Below, in pieces: positions 8,974 to 20,326 of a DNA stretch of 64,000 nucleotides. The stretch is from Pseudomonas oryzihabitans (GTDB taxonomy: Bacteria; Pseudomonadota; Gammaproteobacteria; Pseudomonadales; Pseudomonadaceae). How positions within the stretch are numbered: the stretch's first letter is position 1; each line of letters opens with the position of its first letter. Location of the stretch: the NCBI RefSeq assembly GCF_007665395.1, contig NZ_VDND01000001.1, positions 496,001 to 560,000 on the forward strand. The letters are read 5' to 3'. Made by a program: the position numbers and the translations under genes. The notes beneath the pieces are model-generated. The model was given only the letters and a program-made list of their open reading frames with translations. It was not told the origin of the DNA and did no database searches.

Positions 8974-10671
8974 ATGGACAGCCAAGCCGCGTTCCTGATC
9001 CTGGCCTTCCTGGCCCTGACCTTCCTGCCCGCCCCCTTCCTCGGGCGCTTCTACTACCGCGCCCTCGAAGGCGAGCGGACCTGGCTGACCTTCCTCGGTG
9101 CACCGCTCGAGCGGCTGACGCTCAGGCTGGCTGGCACCGATGGCCGCGGCCAGGACTGGCGCACCTACGCCATCGCCCTGGTGCTGTTCAACCTGCTGGG
9201 CATCGCCCTGCTGTTCGCCATCCTGCTGCTGCAGGGCGAATTGCCGCTGAATCCCCAGCATCTGCCGGGCCTGGAATGGACCCTGGCGCTGAACACCGCC
9301 ATCAGCTTCGTCACCAATACCAACTGGCAGGCCTACAGCGGCGAAGCCTCGCTGAGCTATTTCAGCCAGATGGTCGGCCTGGGCGTGCAGAACTTCGTCA
9401 GCGCGGCCGTGGGCGTCGCGGTACTGGCCGCCCTGGCCCGCGGCATCGCTCGGCGTAGCGCGCGCGAGATCGGCAATTTCTGGGTCGACCTGTTCCGTGC
9501 CACCTTCTATGTGCTGCTGCCCCTGTGCGTCCCCCTGGCACTGGTGCTGATCTGGCAGGGTGTGCCCCAGACCTTCGCCGCCTACGTGGATGCCAGCACC
9601 CTGCAGGGTGCCACCCAGAGCCTGCCGCTCGGCCCGGCCGCTAGCCAGATCGCCATCAAGCAGCTCGGCACCAATGGTGGCGGTTTCTTCGGCGTCAACT
9701 CGGCCCACCCCTTCGAGAACCCCACCGCGCTGAGCGACCTGCTGGAGCTGGCCGCCATCCTGTTGATCCCGGCGGCCCTGGTGTTCAGCTACGGCGATTA
9801 CGTCAAGGACCGGCGGCAGAGCTGGGCGATCTTCGCCGCCATGTTCGGCCTGCTGGTGGTCGGCGCCGTGGTCGCCATCGGCGCCCAGGACCACAGTAAC
9901 CCGGCGCTGGCCAGCCTGCCGATCACCCAGGGCGCTTCGCTGGAAGGCCTGGAAACCCGCTTCGGCGCCGTGGCCTCGGCACTCTGGGCCACGGTGACCA
10001 CCGCCGCGTCCAACGGCTCGGTCAATGCCATGCACGACAGCCTGTCGCCGCTTACCGGGCTGGTCGCGCTGTTCAACATGATGCTCGGCGAGGTGATCTT
10101 CGGTGGGGTCGGTGCCGGTCTGTACGGCATGCTGCTCAACGTACTCATCGCCGTGTTCATCGCCGGCCTGATGGTCGGCCGCACCCCCGAATACCTGGGC
10201 AAAAAGCTGGAGGCACCCGAGGTCCGCCTGCTGGTGGCGACCTTGCTGGTGATGCCGCTGGGCGTGCTGGTACTGGGCGCCATCGCCGCCAGCGTGCCGG
10301 CTGGCGTGGCCGGTATCGGCGCCAGCGGGCCCCATGGCTTCAGCCAGCTGCTCTATGCCTATACCTCGGCCACCGCCAACAACGGCTCGGCGTTCGGCGG
10401 CTTCAGCGCCAACACGCCCTTCCACAACCTGATGCTGAGCCTGGCGCTGCTGATCGGCCGCTTCGGCTACATCCTGCCGATCCTGGCCATCGCCGGCAGC
10501 CTGGCGGCCAAGCGCGCCGTTCCGGTGGGGCCCAACAGCTTCCCGACCCACGGCCCGCTGTTCGTCACCCTGCTCGTCGTCACCATCCTGCTGGTGGGTG
10601 GCCTGACCTTCCTGCCGACGCTCGCCCTGGGGCCGATCGCCGACCATCTGCAACTGTTCGGAGTCCGCTGA
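8974..10671 (+). CDS. kdpA: Potassium-transporting ATPase, K+-binding subunit A
   Basis: A 565-residue inner-membrane protein that contains the K+ selectivity filter of the Kdp pump. Four filter-like loops are recognisable: [39 protein letters not shown] and [13 protein letters not shown]. Length matches the family. A GGAGG site lies just before the ATG. The stop at 10671 is 1 bp before kdpB. Confidence 0.97.
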   Translation: MDSQAAFLILAFLALTFLPAPFLGRFYYRALEGERTWLTFLGAPLERLTLRLAGTDGRGQDWRTYAIALVLFNLLGIALLFAILLLQGELPLNPQHLPGLEWTLALNTAISFVTNTNWQAYSGEASLSYFSQMVGLGVQNFVSAAVGVAVLAALARGIARRSAREIGNFWVDLFRATFYVLLPLCVPLALVLIWQGVPQTFAAYVDASTLQGATQSLPLGPAASQIAIKQLGTNGGGFFGVNSAHPFENPTALSDLLELAAILLIPAALVFSYGDYVKDRRQSWAIFAAMFGLLVVGAVVAIGAQDHSNPALASLPITQGASLEGLETRFGAVASALWATVTTAASNGSVNAMHDSLSPLTGLVALFNMMLGEVIFGGVGAGLYGMLLNVLIAVFIAGLMVGRTPEYLGKKLEAPEVRLLVATLLVMPLGVLVLGAIAASVPAGVAGIGASGPHGFSQLLYAYTSATANNGSAFGGFSANTPFHNLMLSLALLIGRFGYILPILAIAGSLAAKRAVPVGPNSFPTHGPLFVTLLVVTILLVGGLTFLPTLALGPIADHLQLFGVR

Positions 10672-10672
10672 A

Positions 10673-12703
10673 ATGGATGCCCAGACCCACACCCTGCCCA
10701 CCCCTACCGCCGGCACCCTCTGGCGCCAGGCGCTGCGGCAGGCCTTCGTCAAGCTCGACCCGCGCCAGCAGATCCGTTCGCCGGTGATGTTCGTGGTGGA
10801 GATCACCGCGCTGTTTTCCACCCTGCTGTGCCTGGCGCCCAACAATGGCGTGAGCACCGGGGTGGCGGTGCAGATCACGCTCTGGCTGTGGTTCACCCTG
10901 CTCTTCGCCAACTTCGCCGAGGCCCTCGCGGAAGGCCGTGGCAAGGCCCGCGCCGACAGTCTCAAGGGTATCGGCCAGAACCTGGCCGCCCGCCTGGAAG
11001 AAAACGGCAGCCACCGCATGGTGCCGGCCAGTTCCCTGCGCAAGGGCCAGGTGGTACGGGTGGAGGCCGGCGAACTGATCCCCGGTGACGGCGAGATCAT
11101 CGAGGGCGTGGCCGCGGTCAACGAAGCGGCCATCACCGGCGAATCCGCGCCGGTGATCCGCGAGTCCGGCGGCGATCGTTCGGCGGTCACCGGCAACACC
11201 CGGGTGGTGTCGGACTGGATCCGGGTGCGCATCACCGCCAATCCGGGCGAATCGACCCTGGACCGGATGATCGCGCTGGTGGAAGGCGCCAAGCGCCAGA
11301 AGACCCCCAACGAGATCGCTCTGGACATCCTGCTGATCGGCCTGACGCTGATCTTCCTGCTGGTGGTGGTGACCCTGCAGCCCTTCGCCGTCCTGGCCGG
11401 CGGCGAGCTACCGCTGCTGTTCCTGGTAGCGCTGCTGGTGACCCTGATCCCCACCACCATCGGTGGCCTGCTCTCGGCCATCGGCATCGCCGGCATGGAT
11501 CGCCTGGTGCGCCTCAATGTGATCGCCACCTCCGGTCGCGCCGTGGAGGCCGCGGGCGACGTCCATACCCTGCTGCTGGACAAGACCGGCACCATCACCT
11601 TCGGCAACCGCCGCTGCAGCGCCCTCTACGCCACGCCCGGCGTCACGCCCAAGGCGCTGGCCGAAGGCGCGCTCTATGCCTCGCTGGCCGACGAGACCCC
11701 GGAGGGTCGCTCGGTGGTCGAGTACCTGCGCAACCTGCACCCGCTGGAGGAGCCGCCGCGCGCCCAGGTCACGGCCATTCCCTTCAGCGCCGAGACCCGC
11801 CTGTCCGGGATCGACTGGCAGGGCCGCGAATTCCGCAAGGGCGCGGTGGATGCCGTGCTGAGCTTCCTCGGCCAGACCCGTGCCGACGTGCCGGAGGTGC
11901 TCGCCCGCGAGATCGAGACCATCGCCAAGAGTGGCGGTACCCCGCTGCTGGTCTGTGGCGAGGGCCAGCTGCTCGGCGCCATCCACCTCAAGGACGTGGT
12001 CAAGCCCGGTATCCGCGAACGCTTCGCCGAACTGCGCACCCTAGGCATCCGCACCGTGATGGTGACCGGTGACAATCCGCTGACCGCCACGGCCATCGCC
12101 GCCGAGGCCGGGGTGGATGACGTCATCGCCGAAGCCACCCCGGAGAAGAAGCTCGAGCGCATCCGTAGCGAGCAGGCCGAGGGCAAGCTGGTGGCCATGT
12201 GCGGCGACGGCGCCAACGATGCACCGGCGCTGGCCCAGGCCGACGTGGGCATGGCCATGAACGATGGCACCCAGGCCGCCCGTGAGGCCGCCAACCTGGT
12301 GGACCTCGATTCCGATCCCACCAAGCTGCTGGACGTGGTGCAGGTGGGCAAGGAACTGCTGGTGACCCGGGGCGCCCTGACCACCTTCTCGGTGGCCAAC
12401 GACGTGGCCAAGTACTTCGCCATCCTGCCCGCGCTGTTCGCCGGCATCTATCCGCAGCTCAATGTGCTGAACGTGATGCACCTGGCCAGTCCGCAGAGCG
12501 CCATCCTCTCGGCCATCGTCTTCAACGCCCTGATCATCGTCGCGCTGATCCCCCTGGCGCTGCGCGGGGTACGGGTCAAGGCCGCCAGTGCCGCCGCCCT
12601 GCTGCGTCGCAACCTGCTGATCTACGGCCTGGGCGGCATCGCCGTGCCCTTCATCGGCATCAAAGTCATCGACCTGGTGCTCGGCGCCCTGGGTCTGGTC
12701 TGA
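10673..12703 (+). CDS. kdpB: Potassium-transporting P-type ATPase, subunit B
   Basis: A 676-residue P-type ATPase that energises K+ import. The phosphorylated Asp is D303 in [11 protein letters not shown]. The TGES actuator loop appears as [10 protein letters not shown] and the hinge as [19 protein letters not shown]. About seven transmembrane helices are present, as usual for KdpB. It is tightly linked to kdpA and kdpC. Confidence 0.98.
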   Translation: MDAQTHTLPTPTAGTLWRQALRQAFVKLDPRQQIRSPVMFVVEITALFSTLLCLAPNNGVSTGVAVQITLWLWFTLLFANFAEALAEGRGKARADSLKGIGQNLAARLEENGSHRMVPASSLRKGQVVRVEAGELIPGDGEIIEGVAAVNEAAITGESAPVIRESGGDRSAVTGNTRVVSDWIRVRITANPGESTLDRMIALVEGAKRQKTPNEIALDILLIGLTLIFLLVVVTLQPFAVLAGGELPLLFLVALLVTLIPTTIGGLLSAIGIAGMDRLVRLNVIATSGRAVEAAGDVHTLLLDKTGTITFGNRRCSALYATPGVTPKALAEGALYASLADETPEGRSVVEYLRNLHPLEEPPRAQVTAIPFSAETRLSGIDWQGREFRKGAVDAVLSFLGQTRADVPEVLAREIETIAKSGGTPLLVCGEGQLLGAIHLKDVVKPGIRERFAELRTLGIRTVMVTGDNPLTATAIAAEAGVDDVIAEATPEKKLERIRSEQAEGKLVAMCGDGANDAPALAQADVGMAMNDGTQAAREAANLVDLDSDPTKLLDVVQVGKELLVTRGALTTFSVANDVAKYFAILPALFAGIYPQLNVLNVMHLASPQSAILSAIVFNALIIVALIPLALRGVRVKAASAAALLRRNLLIYGLGGIAVPFIGIKVIDLVLGALGLV

Positions 12704-12713
12704 GGAAACCGCC

Positions 12714-13265
12714 ATGCTCATGCAACTTCGTTCCGCCGCGCTGATGCTCCTGCTGCTCAGCGTGCTCACGGGCGGTGCCTATCCGCTGCTGGTGACGGTG
12801 CTCGGCCAGGTGCTATTCGCCGACCAGGCCGGTGGCAGTCTCATCCAGCGCGCCGACGGCAGTGTCGTCGGTTCCCGCCTGATCGCCCAGAAATTCACCG
12901 GTCCCGAGTGGTTCCAGCCGCGCCCCTCGGCTGGCGACTACGCCACCGTTTCCAGCAGCGCCAGCAACCTGGCGCAAGGAGCGCCGGCCCTGCGCGAGCG
13001 GATCGAGAAGGCCCTGCCCGACGTGCTGGTGGCCGACCAGGGACCGGTGCCCCAGGAACTGGTGACCACCTCCGCCAGCGGCCTCGACCCCGATATAACC
13101 CCGGCGGGCGCCCGCTACCAAATCGCCCGCATCGCCGCGGCCCGTGGCCTGGCGCCGGAGCGCCTGGAGACCCTGGTACGGGAGCAGACGCACACCTCGC
13201 TCTTCGGCCCGGCAACGGTTAATGTCCTGCTTCTCAATCTGGCCCTGGCGGAACTGGCTCCATGA
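12714..13265 (+). CDS. kdpC: Potassium-transporting ATPase, subunit C
   Basis: A 183-residue subunit with one N-terminal transmembrane helix and a periplasmic domain. The hallmarks are [20 protein letters not shown] near residue 45, [13 protein letters not shown] near residue 122 and the C-terminal [15 protein letters not shown]. KdpC stabilises and activates the KdpA-KdpB complex. Its TGA overlaps the kdpD ATG (ATGA). Confidence 0.96.
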   Translation: MLMQLRSAALMLLLLSVLTGGAYPLLVTVLGQVLFADQAGGSLIQRADGSVVGSRLIAQKFTGPEWFQPRPSAGDYATVSSSASNLAQGAPALRERIEKALPDVLVADQGPVPQELVTTSASGLDPDITPAGARYQIARIAAARGLAPERLETLVREQTHTSLFGPATVNVLLLNLALAELAP

Positions 13266-15886
13266 CCGACAGCACCGGGCGCGCCGAGGCGCTGCTCGCC
13301 GAACACCGCGAAGGGCGCGGCCGTCTCAAGGTGTTCCTGGGAGCGGCCCCCGGCGTGGGCAAGACCTACGCCATGCTGCAGGCGGCCCAGACCGCCCTGC
13401 GCCAAGGCCGCCGGGTGCGGGCCGGGATCGTGGAAACCCACGGGCGGCGGGAAACCGCGGCCCTGCTCGCCGGCCTGCCGCAACAGCCGTTGCGGCGGGT
13501 GGAGCACCGGGGTCTGAAGCTCACCGAACTGGACCTGGAAGGGTTGCTCGCCGAGCCGGCCGACCTGGTGCTGGTGGACGAGCTGGCCCATAGCAATGCC
13601 CCGGGCAGTCGCCACGCCAAGCGCTGGCAGGACGTCGAGGACCTGCTCGCCGCCGGCGTGCACGTCTATACCACGGTCAACGTCCAGCACCTGGAAAGCC
13701 TCAACGACGAGGTCCGCGACATTACCGGCGTGCAGGTGCGGGAAACGGTCCCGGACCAGGTGCTGCTGGACGCCGATGAACTGGTGCTCATCGACCTGCC
13801 ACCACGGGAATTACTGGAGCGGCTGCGCGAGGGCAAGGTCTATGTGCCCGAACAGGCGCGCGCCGCCATCGACGCCTTCTTCAGCCAGACCAACCTGACC
13901 GCCCTGCGCGAGCTGGCCATGCGTACCGCCGCCGCCCAGGTCGACTCCGCCCTGACGCTGCGCTATCGCCAGCAGGGCCAGGCCGCCCCGCCGCTGCTGG
14001 GGCGGCTGATCGTCGGTGCCGGCACCTCACCCTCGGCGGAGCGCCTGGTGCGCCATGCCAGTCGCCTGGCCGAGCAGCGCCACCTGCCCTGGACGCTGGT
14101 GCACGTCGACACCGGCCAACCGCTGGACGATGCCGCCCGCACCCATCTGCAAGCCAGCCAGCGCCTGGCCGAGCGCCTCGGCGGCGAGGTCCTGACGCTG
14201 CGCGACAGCGACCCGGCCCGCGCCCTGGTGCGCCATGCCCGCGATCAGCGCGCCAGCGTGCTGCTGATCGGCCGCGGCCGGCCCCGCGGCTTCAGCGTGA
14301 GACGCCGGCTGGCCAGCCGCCTGCTACGCCTGGCCCAGGGCCTGGAGATCGCCATCCTCGATCTGGATCGCGACACCCCGCCCACCGCCCGCTCGCGGCG
14401 TCCGCTGCGCCCCGGCCCCTACGGTGCGGCCATCCTGGCGACCGGCCTGGCCGCCGCGATCGCCGAAGGTGTCTCGGGGCTGCTGGAGCTGCCCAATATC
14501 TCGCTGATCTTTCTCGCCGCGGTGCTGCTGGTGGCGGTGCGCAGCAGCCGCGGACCCGCGCTGTTCTGCGCCCTGCTCGGCTTTCTCGCCTACGATTTCC
14601 TGTTCATTCCGCCGGCGTTCTCGCTGACCATCAACCGGGAGCAGGACGTCCTCACCCTGGCGTTCTTCCTGTTGATGGCGCTGCTCACCGGTGACCTGGC
14701 CGCCCGGCAGCGCCGCCAGCTGCAGGCGCTGCGCCTCACCCAGCGCGAAACCCTGGCCCTGCTCGACTTCACCCGCCAGTTGAGTGCCGCCAGCGATCGC
14801 CAGGCCGTGGTCAGCGTCACCCTCAAGCACCTGGGCGACACCGCCCAGCACGTCTGCCTGCTGCTGCCGGAGGACGGCGGACGGCTGGCCACCCAGCCGC
14901 CGGACCTCGCCCTGGCCGACAACGAGCGCATTGCCGCCGAATGGGCCTGGAAGCAGGAAAAACCGGCGGGCTGTGGTACCGACACCCTGCCCTCCGGCCG
15001 CTGGTGGTGGTGGCCGCTGCTGGCCGAAGGCGGCAGTCTCGCCGTCCTGGGTGTACGCCGCGAGGAGGCGCGCCCGCTGGATCACGGCGAGCGTCGCCAA
15101 CTGGCCAGCCTTGGCCAGCCGCTGGCGCAAGCCCTGGCTCGGGTACGCCTCAGCGAGGACCTCGAAGCCGCGCGCCTGCATGGGGAAACCGAACAGCTGC
15201 GCAGCGCCCTGCTGGCCTCGGTCTCCCACGACCTGCGCACGCCGCTGACGGTCATGCGCGGCTCCATCGATGCCCTCGCGACCCTGGGCGACGTCATCCC
15301 GGCCGCCGATCGCCAGGACCTGCTGGAAGCCACCCGGCAGGAGGCCGAGCGGCTCGATCGCTACATCCAGAACCTGCTGGACATGACCCGCCTCGGCCAC
15401 GGCAGCCTGCAACTGGCCCGTGACTGGGTCGATCCCGGGGACATCCTGGCCAGCGCCCTGCAGCGGCTCCAGCCGCTGCTCGCCGGGCTGCAGGTCACCC
15501 GCCGGGTGGAAGAAGGCCTGCCGCTGCTCTGGGTGCACCCCGCCCTGATCGAGCAGGCCCTGGTCAACGTGCTGGAGAACGCCATCCGCTTTTCCACTCC
15601 CGGGGGACGCCTCGAGGTCAGCCTGACGCGCCAGGCCGGCGAACTGCAGATCGCCGTCGCCGACGAGGGTCCCGGCATTCCGCTGGAGGATCGCAGCCGG
15701 ATCTTCGACATGTTCTATACCGCGGCCCGCGGTGATCGCGGCGGCCAGGGCACCGGCCTGGGCTTGGCGATCTGCCAGGGCATGGTGGGCGCCCACGGCG
15801 GCCGGGTCAGCGTGGACGATGGCCTCGACGGCCGCGGTACCACGATGCGCATGCACCTGCCGCTGCCGACGCCGCCTGCGGACTAG
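13262..15886 (+). CDS. kdpD: Sensor histidine kinase KdpD
   Basis: An 874-residue K+/turgor sensor. Order of domains: N-terminal KdpD domain with Walker A (GAAPGVGKT, residues 27-35) and Walker B-like [11 protein letters not shown]; a UspA-like domain (about 245-365); four transmembrane helices (about 390-490); a GAF-like domain; HisKA with phospho-acceptor H656 in [10 protein letters not shown]; and HATPase_c with ADEGPGIP and GTGLGLAI. It phosphorylates KdpE when external K+ is low. Coupled translationally to kdpC by a 4-bp overlap, so the sensor is in one operon with the pump. Confidence 0.97.
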   Translation: MTDSTGRAEALLAEHREGRGRLKVFLGAAPGVGKTYAMLQAAQTALRQGRRVRAGIVETHGRRETAALLAGLPQQPLRRVEHRGLKLTELDLEGLLAEPADLVLVDELAHSNAPGSRHAKRWQDVEDLLAAGVHVYTTVNVQHLESLNDEVRDITGVQVRETVPDQVLLDADELVLIDLPPRELLERLREGKVYVPEQARAAIDAFFSQTNLTALRELAMRTAAAQVDSALTLRYRQQGQAAPPLLGRLIVGAGTSPSAERLVRHASRLAEQRHLPWTLVHVDTGQPLDDAARTHLQASQRLAERLGGEVLTLRDSDPARALVRHARDQRASVLLIGRGRPRGFSVRRRLASRLLRLAQGLEIAILDLDRDTPPTARSRRPLRPGPYGAAILATGLAAAIAEGVSGLLELPNISLIFLAAVLLVAVRSSRGPALFCALLGFLAYDFLFIPPAFSLTINREQDVLTLAFFLLMALLTGDLAARQRRQLQALRLTQRETLALLDFTRQLSAASDRQAVVSVTLKHLGDTAQHVCLLLPEDGGRLATQPPDLALADNERIAAEWAWKQEKPAGCGTDTLPSGRWWWWPLLAEGGSLAVLGVRREEARPLDHGERRQLASLGQPLAQALARVRLSEDLEAARLHGETEQLRSALLASVSHDLRTPLTVMRGSIDALATLGDVIPAADRQDLLEATRQEAERLDRYIQNLLDMTRLGHGSLQLARDWVDPGDILASALQRLQPLLAGLQVTRRVEEGLPLLWVHPALIEQALVNVLENAIRFSTPGGRLEVSLTRQAGELQIAVADEGPGIPLEDRSRIFDMFYTAARGDRGGQGTGLGLAICQGMVGAHGGRVSVDDGLDGRGTTMRMHLPLPTPPAD

Positions 15887-15946
15887 CTCAGGTAACAGGC
15901 GTCAGCTAGACGCTATGATGGTGCCCTTTGCTGTGGAAGCCTCTCG

Positions 15947-16636
15947 ATGTCCGCTCATGTCCTCGTCATCGACGACGAACCCCAGATCCGCAAGTTCCTG
16001 CGCATCAGCTTCGCTGCCCAGGGCTACCAGGTGAGCGAGGCCGCCACTGGCACCGATGGCCTGGCCCAGGCCGCCGTCGGCCAGCCGGACATGGTGATCC
16101 TCGACCTCGGCCTGCCGGACCGGGATGGCCAGGAGGTGCTGGCCGAGTTGCGCGAGTGGTCGGCGGTACCGGTGCTGGTGCTCTCGGTGCGGGCGGACGA
16201 GCGCGAGAAGGTCCGCGCCCTGGATGCCGGCGCCAATGACTATGTCACCAAGCCCTTCGGCATCCAGGAGTTCCTCGCCCGGGTCCGCGCCCTGCTCCGC
16301 CAGGCACCCGGTAACGCCGCGGCCCAGGTCGCCGCCTTGGAGATAGGCGAATTGCGGGTGGACTTCGCCTATCGGCGGGTGACCCTGGCAGGTACCGAGA
16401 TCGCGCTGACGCGCAAGGAATACGCCGTCCTGGCCGCCCTCGCCCAACATCCCGGGCGGGTGGTGACCCAACGCCAGTTGCTGATCGATATCTGGGGTCC
16501 GACCCATGCCCAGGACACTCACTACTTGCGCATCGTGATCGGCCATTTGCGCCAGAAGTTGGCCGATGATCCGGTGGCACCGCGCTTTATCGTGACCGAG
16601 CCGGGAGTTGGCTATCGCTTGCGGATGGATAGCTGA
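15947..16636 (+). CDS. kdpE: Response regulator KdpE
   Basis: A 229-residue OmpR/PhoB-type regulator. The receiver domain has acidic pair D9/D10, phospho-acceptor D53 (ILDLGLPDRDG) and K102. The C-terminal winged helix (about 130-228) ends with EPGVGYRLRM. A 60-bp gap separates it from kdpD, wider than the rest of the operon, but no terminator is visible there. It should activate kdpFABC through the TTTAC-CCC sites at 8766-8808. Confidence 0.96.
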   Translation: MSAHVLVIDDEPQIRKFLRISFAAQGYQVSEAATGTDGLAQAAVGQPDMVILDLGLPDRDGQEVLAELREWSAVPVLVLSVRADEREKVRALDAGANDYVTKPFGIQEFLARVRALLRQAPGNAAAQVAALEIGELRVDFAYRRVTLAGTEIALTRKEYAVLAALAQHPGRVVTQRQLLIDIWGPTHAQDTHYLRIVIGHLRQKLADDPVAPRFIVTEPGVGYRLRMDS

Positions 16637-16854
16637 TTAGTGGGATGCGCGCAGCGGCGAGCCAGAGCAGTTCATGAACTCGATATTTCGATGTGCGCCA
16701 TGCCCGCACCTTCGAGGCGCTTCCGAGCAAAGGTAGTTCAATAAGAAAAGATGAGTAGAACGTTCGGTGACCAAGGCGCAGCGACCCGCTACTTAGCCGT
16801 TGCGGCTATTGGGTCTGGCAGACGCTATCCTGCGCAAGAATGCTGGCAACAAGG

Positions 16855-16895
16855 TTCCGGTCGATAGACGAGCAGGATGCCGTTATCGACCGGAA
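16855..16895 (-). repeat. 12-bp inverted repeat downstream of mvaU-like gene
   Basis: TTCCGGTCGATA (16855-16866) and its exact reverse complement (16884-16895) lie just past the stop of the minus-strand gene. An alternative GACCGG/CCGGTC pairing shares the right arm. There is no T tract, so a terminator role is uncertain; it may be a 3' mRNA structure. The remaining interval back to 16637 shows no gene. Confidence 0.4.
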
Positions 16896-16907
16896 CGCCG
16901 GTCGCTA

Positions 16908-17282
16908 TTACTGCAGCCAACCTTCGACGGTATCCGCGCCGTGTTCGGCCTTCCACGCCTTGAGCAACTTGTGGTTGCCGCCCTTGGTTTCGATGACTTC
17001 GCCGGTCTTGGGGTGCTGGTAGCGTTTGGTACTCCGCGGACGACGCTTGCCCGCTGGCTTTTCCGGATGTGGCGTCTGCGCCTTGTGCTTGGGGGCAGCG
17101 TTGGGATCCAGAATGCCGATGATATCGCCCAGATTCATCTGGTATTCGTCCATCAGCCCTTGCAGCTTGCTTTCGAATTCGATTTCTTTCTGCAGGGAAG
17201 TGTCCTGCTTGAGGTCTTCGAGCAATTGCAGCTGGGCGCGAAGTTGTTCTTCGGCGGCACGGAATTCGGCGAGGCGGGACAT
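16908..17282 (-). CDS. mvaU: H-NS-like xenogeneic silencer of the MvaT/MvaU family
   Basis: A 124-residue nucleoid protein. Residues 1-60 form the coiled-coil oligomerisation region (MSRLAEFRAAEEQLRAQLQ). A Pro/Lys-rich linker (about 62-82) leads to the C-terminal DNA-binding domain with the AT-pincer-type motif KTGEVIETKGGNHK. The N-terminus resembles P. aeruginosa MvaU more than MvaT as I remember them, so the symbol is tentative at paralogue level. It silences AT-rich acquired DNA and often acts on itself and on virulence or prophage genes. Confidence 0.85.
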   Translation of the reverse strand: MSRLAEFRAAEEQLRAQLQLLEDLKQDTSLQKEIEFESKLQGLMDEYQMNLGDIIGILDPNAAPKHKAQTPHPEKPAGKRRPRSTKRYQHPKTGEVIETKGGNHKLLKAWKAEHGADTVEGWLQ

Positions 17283-17602
17283 GGGCGCTCCTGATGGAAG
17301 TGGAATGTACGGTAGCTGAGACTACGACATCCCGTGAAAGTTGGCGCAGACAATAGAGCATCGCGCAAGGCGACGCCAGAGGCAGATATAACTATCCCGC
17401 GAATTCATAGGAGCCTTATCCAGCCGACCTGCTCCGAAGTCCTATTAATAGCGCGTCGAAGTTGTATGGGATCAAGGCACGGAGCGCTCTTCGACGACAG
17501 GTCGAGCTTAAGCGCGCGGAGAGGAAGTCCGTTTGAAAGGCGCGTCGCTGATAGCGGGTGCGCGCTCAGCGACGCAAACGAACGGGAGCCCGGATGAAAA
17601 GT
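17283..17602. other. 320-bp intergenic region between mvaU-like gene and ribokinase gene
   Basis: No credible gene on either strand. It contains the mvaU-like promoter region near 17283-17400 and a 10-bp inverted repeat GCGTCGCTGA (17542-17551) / TCAGCGACGC (17566-17575). The latter lies downstream of the ribokinase stop and could be a weak 3' hairpin without a T tract. Confidence 0.5.
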
Positions 17603-18460
17603 TCAGGCAACGCGCGATACGTGTTCCGCCGCGGCCTGATTGGCAATCGCCACGGCTTCCAACAGCGGCTCGCCTTCAGCCAGCGCCCGGCTCAGCACGC
17701 CGACGAAACAATCCCCGGCGCCATGGGTGCTGACCAACTCGACTTCTATCGCGGGCAACACGCCGCTTTGCCCCTTTTCACTGAAAGCTACGCCATGCTC
17801 GCCAGCGGTCACCACCACCCTGGCGAAGCTCGCGGATAGCGCCTCGGCCGCCGCCCGGGCGCCAACCAGATCCTCCACTGGAAGACCGCTCATGTCGCGC
17901 GCTTCCACGGCATTGACCACCAGAACGTCGATGCAGGCTGCCAGTTCGGGCTGGAGGACCCGCGCTGGCGCGGCGTTGAGGCATACCGGCACCTGCTGGG
18001 CGCGGGCCGCACGGGCGATTTCCAGGTTGAGCCCGGGGGCCACTTCGTTCTGCAGCACCAGCATCGCCACATCATCCCAGAAGCCCGGTGAGTGGCACGC
18101 CGCTGCAGCTATGTGGAGATTGGCATTGGAGACCACCACCGCCCCGTAGTCGCCTTCGGCGTCGGTGATCGCCACGCTCATTCCCGAGGGACTGCCCGCC
18201 ACCACCTGGACACCGGACGCATCGACACCTGCCGCGACGAGATGCCCGAGCAGGAAGCGGCCTTGTTCGTCGTCTCCCACGGCACCGATGAACCTGACCC
18301 TGGCGCCGGCCTGCGCGGCTGCTACCGCCTGGTTGCCGCCCTTCCCACCAAACTTGTAATCGCAGGCTGTACCCATGACCGTTTCGCCCTTGCGCGGACG
18401 ATGGTCAGCGTCCAGCATGATGTCGTAGTGCAGGCTGCCGGTAACCAGAATGTTCTTCAT
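17603..18460 (-). CDS. Ribokinase-like PfkB family sugar kinase
   Basis: A 285-residue carbohydrate kinase. The GG motif region is FGGKGGNQAVAAAQ near residue 37 (PfkB signature 1). The C-terminal anion-hole/catalytic motif is THGAGDCFVG near residue 237 (signature 2, with the Asp base). It would phosphorylate the incoming sugar with ATP. It is the last gene of the minus-strand sugar operon, 2 bp after the RpiR-type regulator. True ribokinases average slightly longer (about 305 residues), so the natural sugar need not be ribose. Confidence 0.85.
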   Translation of the reverse strand: MKNILVTGSLHYDIMLDADHRPRKGETVMGTACDYKFGGKGGNQAVAAAQAGARVRFIGAVGDDEQGRFLLGHLVAAGVDASGVQVVAGSPSGMSVAITDAEGDYGAVVVSNANLHIAAAACHSPGFWDDVAMLVLQNEVAPGLNLEIARAARAQQVPVCLNAAPARVLQPELAACIDVLVVNAVEARDMSGLPVEDLVGARAAAEALSASFARVVVTAGEHGVAFSEKGQSGVLPAIEVELVSTHGAGDCFVGVLSRALAEGEPLLEAVAIANQAAAEHVSRVA

Positions 18461-18462
18461 CT

Positions 18463-19320
18463 TTAGAGTTCCCGCAGGTCCTGGACCGCACGCTGGGTTT
18501 TCATCAAATTCTTTTCCGCCCGCTGCAAATCCTTCTTCGCGATAGCGACGAACAGGGCGTCGAGAATATTCAGCTGGGCGATTCGCGAGGCAGCGTTTTC
18601 ACCGAGCAGGTGCGATCCCTGGGACGTTGAGTTGAGCACCACGTGGGCGTGGCGCGCGATGGGTGATTCGGCATAGTTGGTAATGGCGATTACCCGGGCG
18701 CCGTTACGGGCCGCGAGCACCACCGGATCGTTGACCGCCCGGGTAGCCCCGGAATGACTGATGGCAATGACCACATCATCATCGGCTAACACGGCGGCCG
18801 ACATGAGCATGATGTGCGCATCATCGTACGCGGTGGACTTGATTCCGATCTTGAGCATCTTGTGCGACAGATCCCGGGCGACCGCTGCGGAGCCACCCAC
18901 CGCATAGAGATCGATATGCCGCGCCTTGAAGATGATATCCGCGGCCCGATTGAATTCCGCTATATCCAGAATGGACATCGTTTCTTCGATGGCCTGAATG
19001 GACGTCCTGAACACCTTGGCCAGCAATTGTTCCGACGAGTCGCCGGGCTCTATTTCCGCATGCAGCCCGGCCACTTCGGAGGCGTTGTAGTAGATCAAAC
19101 TACTTCTGAAATCCCGGAAACCCGTGAAGCCAAGTTTCTTGGTGATCTTGACAATCATGGCTTCGGAGACGCCGTTTTCCTGGGCGATCTCCTTCAGCGA
19201 AGTTTGTTCGCTGATATCGGAACGGGCGATAACGGCTTCAACGACACGTCGCTCCAATGGCGTCAACTGCGGCAGACGCATACGAATTTGAGCGCCGATG
19301 GCTCGTGGATCCTGCTTCAT
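18463..19320 (-). CDS. RpiR family (HTH + SIS domain) transcriptional regulator
   Basis: A 285-residue regulator. Residues about 1-80 carry the HTH_6 domain (TSLKEIAQENGVSEAMIVKITKKLGF). Residues 125-265 carry a SIS sugar-phosphate domain (VGGSAAVARDLSHKM, IAISHSGATRAVNDPVVLA). The ATG at 19320 overlaps the stop of the upstream permease (TAATG), so a longer frame reading to 19734 is rejected. It probably responds to the phosphorylated sugar and controls its own operon. Confidence 0.9.
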   Translation of the reverse strand: MKQDPRAIGAQIRMRLPQLTPLERRVVEAVIARSDISEQTSLKEIAQENGVSEAMIVKITKKLGFTGFRDFRSSLIYYNASEVAGLHAEIEPGDSSEQLLAKVFRTSIQAIEETMSILDIAEFNRAADIIFKARHIDLYAVGGSAAVARDLSHKMLKIGIKSTAYDDAHIMLMSAAVLADDDVVIAISHSGATRAVNDPVVLAARNGARVIAITNYAESPIARHAHVVLNSTSQGSHLLGENAASRIAQLNILDALFVAIAKKDLQRAEKNLMKTQRAVQDLREL

Positions 19321-20291
19321 TACTTGCCTCGAGTGGCCCGATCTATCAACATCGCCAAGATAATAATAAGGCCTATGGCGAGCAACTGATAAAAGGCCTG
19401 GATATTGAGGAGCGTCAGGCCATTGCGCAGGGCACCGAGGATGACCACCCCGACCAGGGTGCCGAAGATGCTGCCCTTGCCTCCCATCAGGGAAGCGCCG
19501 CCGATGGCAGCCGCTGCGATGGCATCGAGCTCCCAGAGGTTGCCGATGGTGGGCTCCGCGGCGCCGAGACGACCGATCAGGATCAAGGACGCCAGCGCGG
19601 CCAGGGTGCCCGAAATCACGTAGACGACGACCTTGGTCCTTTTCACTGGCACACCTGCCACCCGGGCGGCCTCTTCGTTGCCGCCGATGGCCAGGATGTA
19701 CTCGCCCAACGGGGTCTTGTTCAGCACCGTCCACAGCACCAGGGCGATGACCGCGACCACCAGGATGGGTACTGGAATACCCAGCAGGCTACCGTTGACG
19801 AGACTGCGAAACTCCGTCGGGATGCCGAATACCGGATTGCCGCCGGTATAGATAAGGGCGATGGCCCGAAACAACGAGAGCCCGCCCAGGGTGACGATGA
19901 AGGGTTGCAATCCCGCGTAGGCGATCAGCGTTCCGCTGAAGACGCCGCTCGTGACGCCGACGGCAAGTGTCGCCAGGATCGCCAGGGGGACGGGAACGCC
20001 GGCCACCATCAGCGTCGCCCCCAGGACGGCAGCGAGGGCGGCGGTGGGACCGACGGAAAGATCGATCCCGCCGGAGATGATCACCAGGGTCATGCCCAGG
20101 GCGATCAGCGCGCTGATCGAGGACTGCTGCAGGATGTTCAATACATTAGGCAGCGTGAAAAAGACCGGCGAAAGTAATGAAAAGGTCACCACGATGATCA
20201 ACAAACCGATCAGCGTGCCGGCGTCACGCAAGTTGAATTTCAGGCGTGCTGCAGGGCGACCCGCTTGCAGGGATTCCGAGTGCGTCATCAT
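19320..20291 (-). CDS. Sugar ABC transporter permease (RbsC family)
   Basis: A 323-residue inner-membrane permease of the ribose/xylose/arabinose-type importer (BPD_transp_2). About 8-10 hydrophobic helices are present, with the characteristic ALGMTLVIISGGIDLSVG segment near residue 60 and a GGASLMGGKGSIFGT loop near residue 265. An AAAAGG site precedes the ATG. It pairs with the ATPase and binding protein encoded upstream. Confidence 0.93.
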   Translation of the reverse strand: MMTHSESLQAGRPAARLKFNLRDAGTLIGLLIIVVTFSLLSPVFFTLPNVLNILQQSSISALIALGMTLVIISGGIDLSVGPTAALAAVLGATLMVAGVPVPLAILATLAVGVTSGVFSGTLIAYAGLQPFIVTLGGLSLFRAIALIYTGGNPVFGIPTEFRSLVNGSLLGIPVPILVVAVIALVLWTVLNKTPLGEYILAIGGNEEAARVAGVPVKRTKVVVYVISGTLAALASLILIGRLGAAEPTIGNLWELDAIAAAAIGGASLMGGKGSIFGTLVGVVILGALRNGLTLLNIQAFYQLLAIGLIIILAMLIDRATRGK

Positions 20292-20326
20292 GTTATTTGC
20301 CTTTTAGATGAATAAAGGAGGCAGCG

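Noticed and set aside
8944..11607. 887-codon minus-strand frame opposite kdpA and kdpB
   Set aside because: It lies opposite two unmistakable Kdp subunits and has shadow-type composition.
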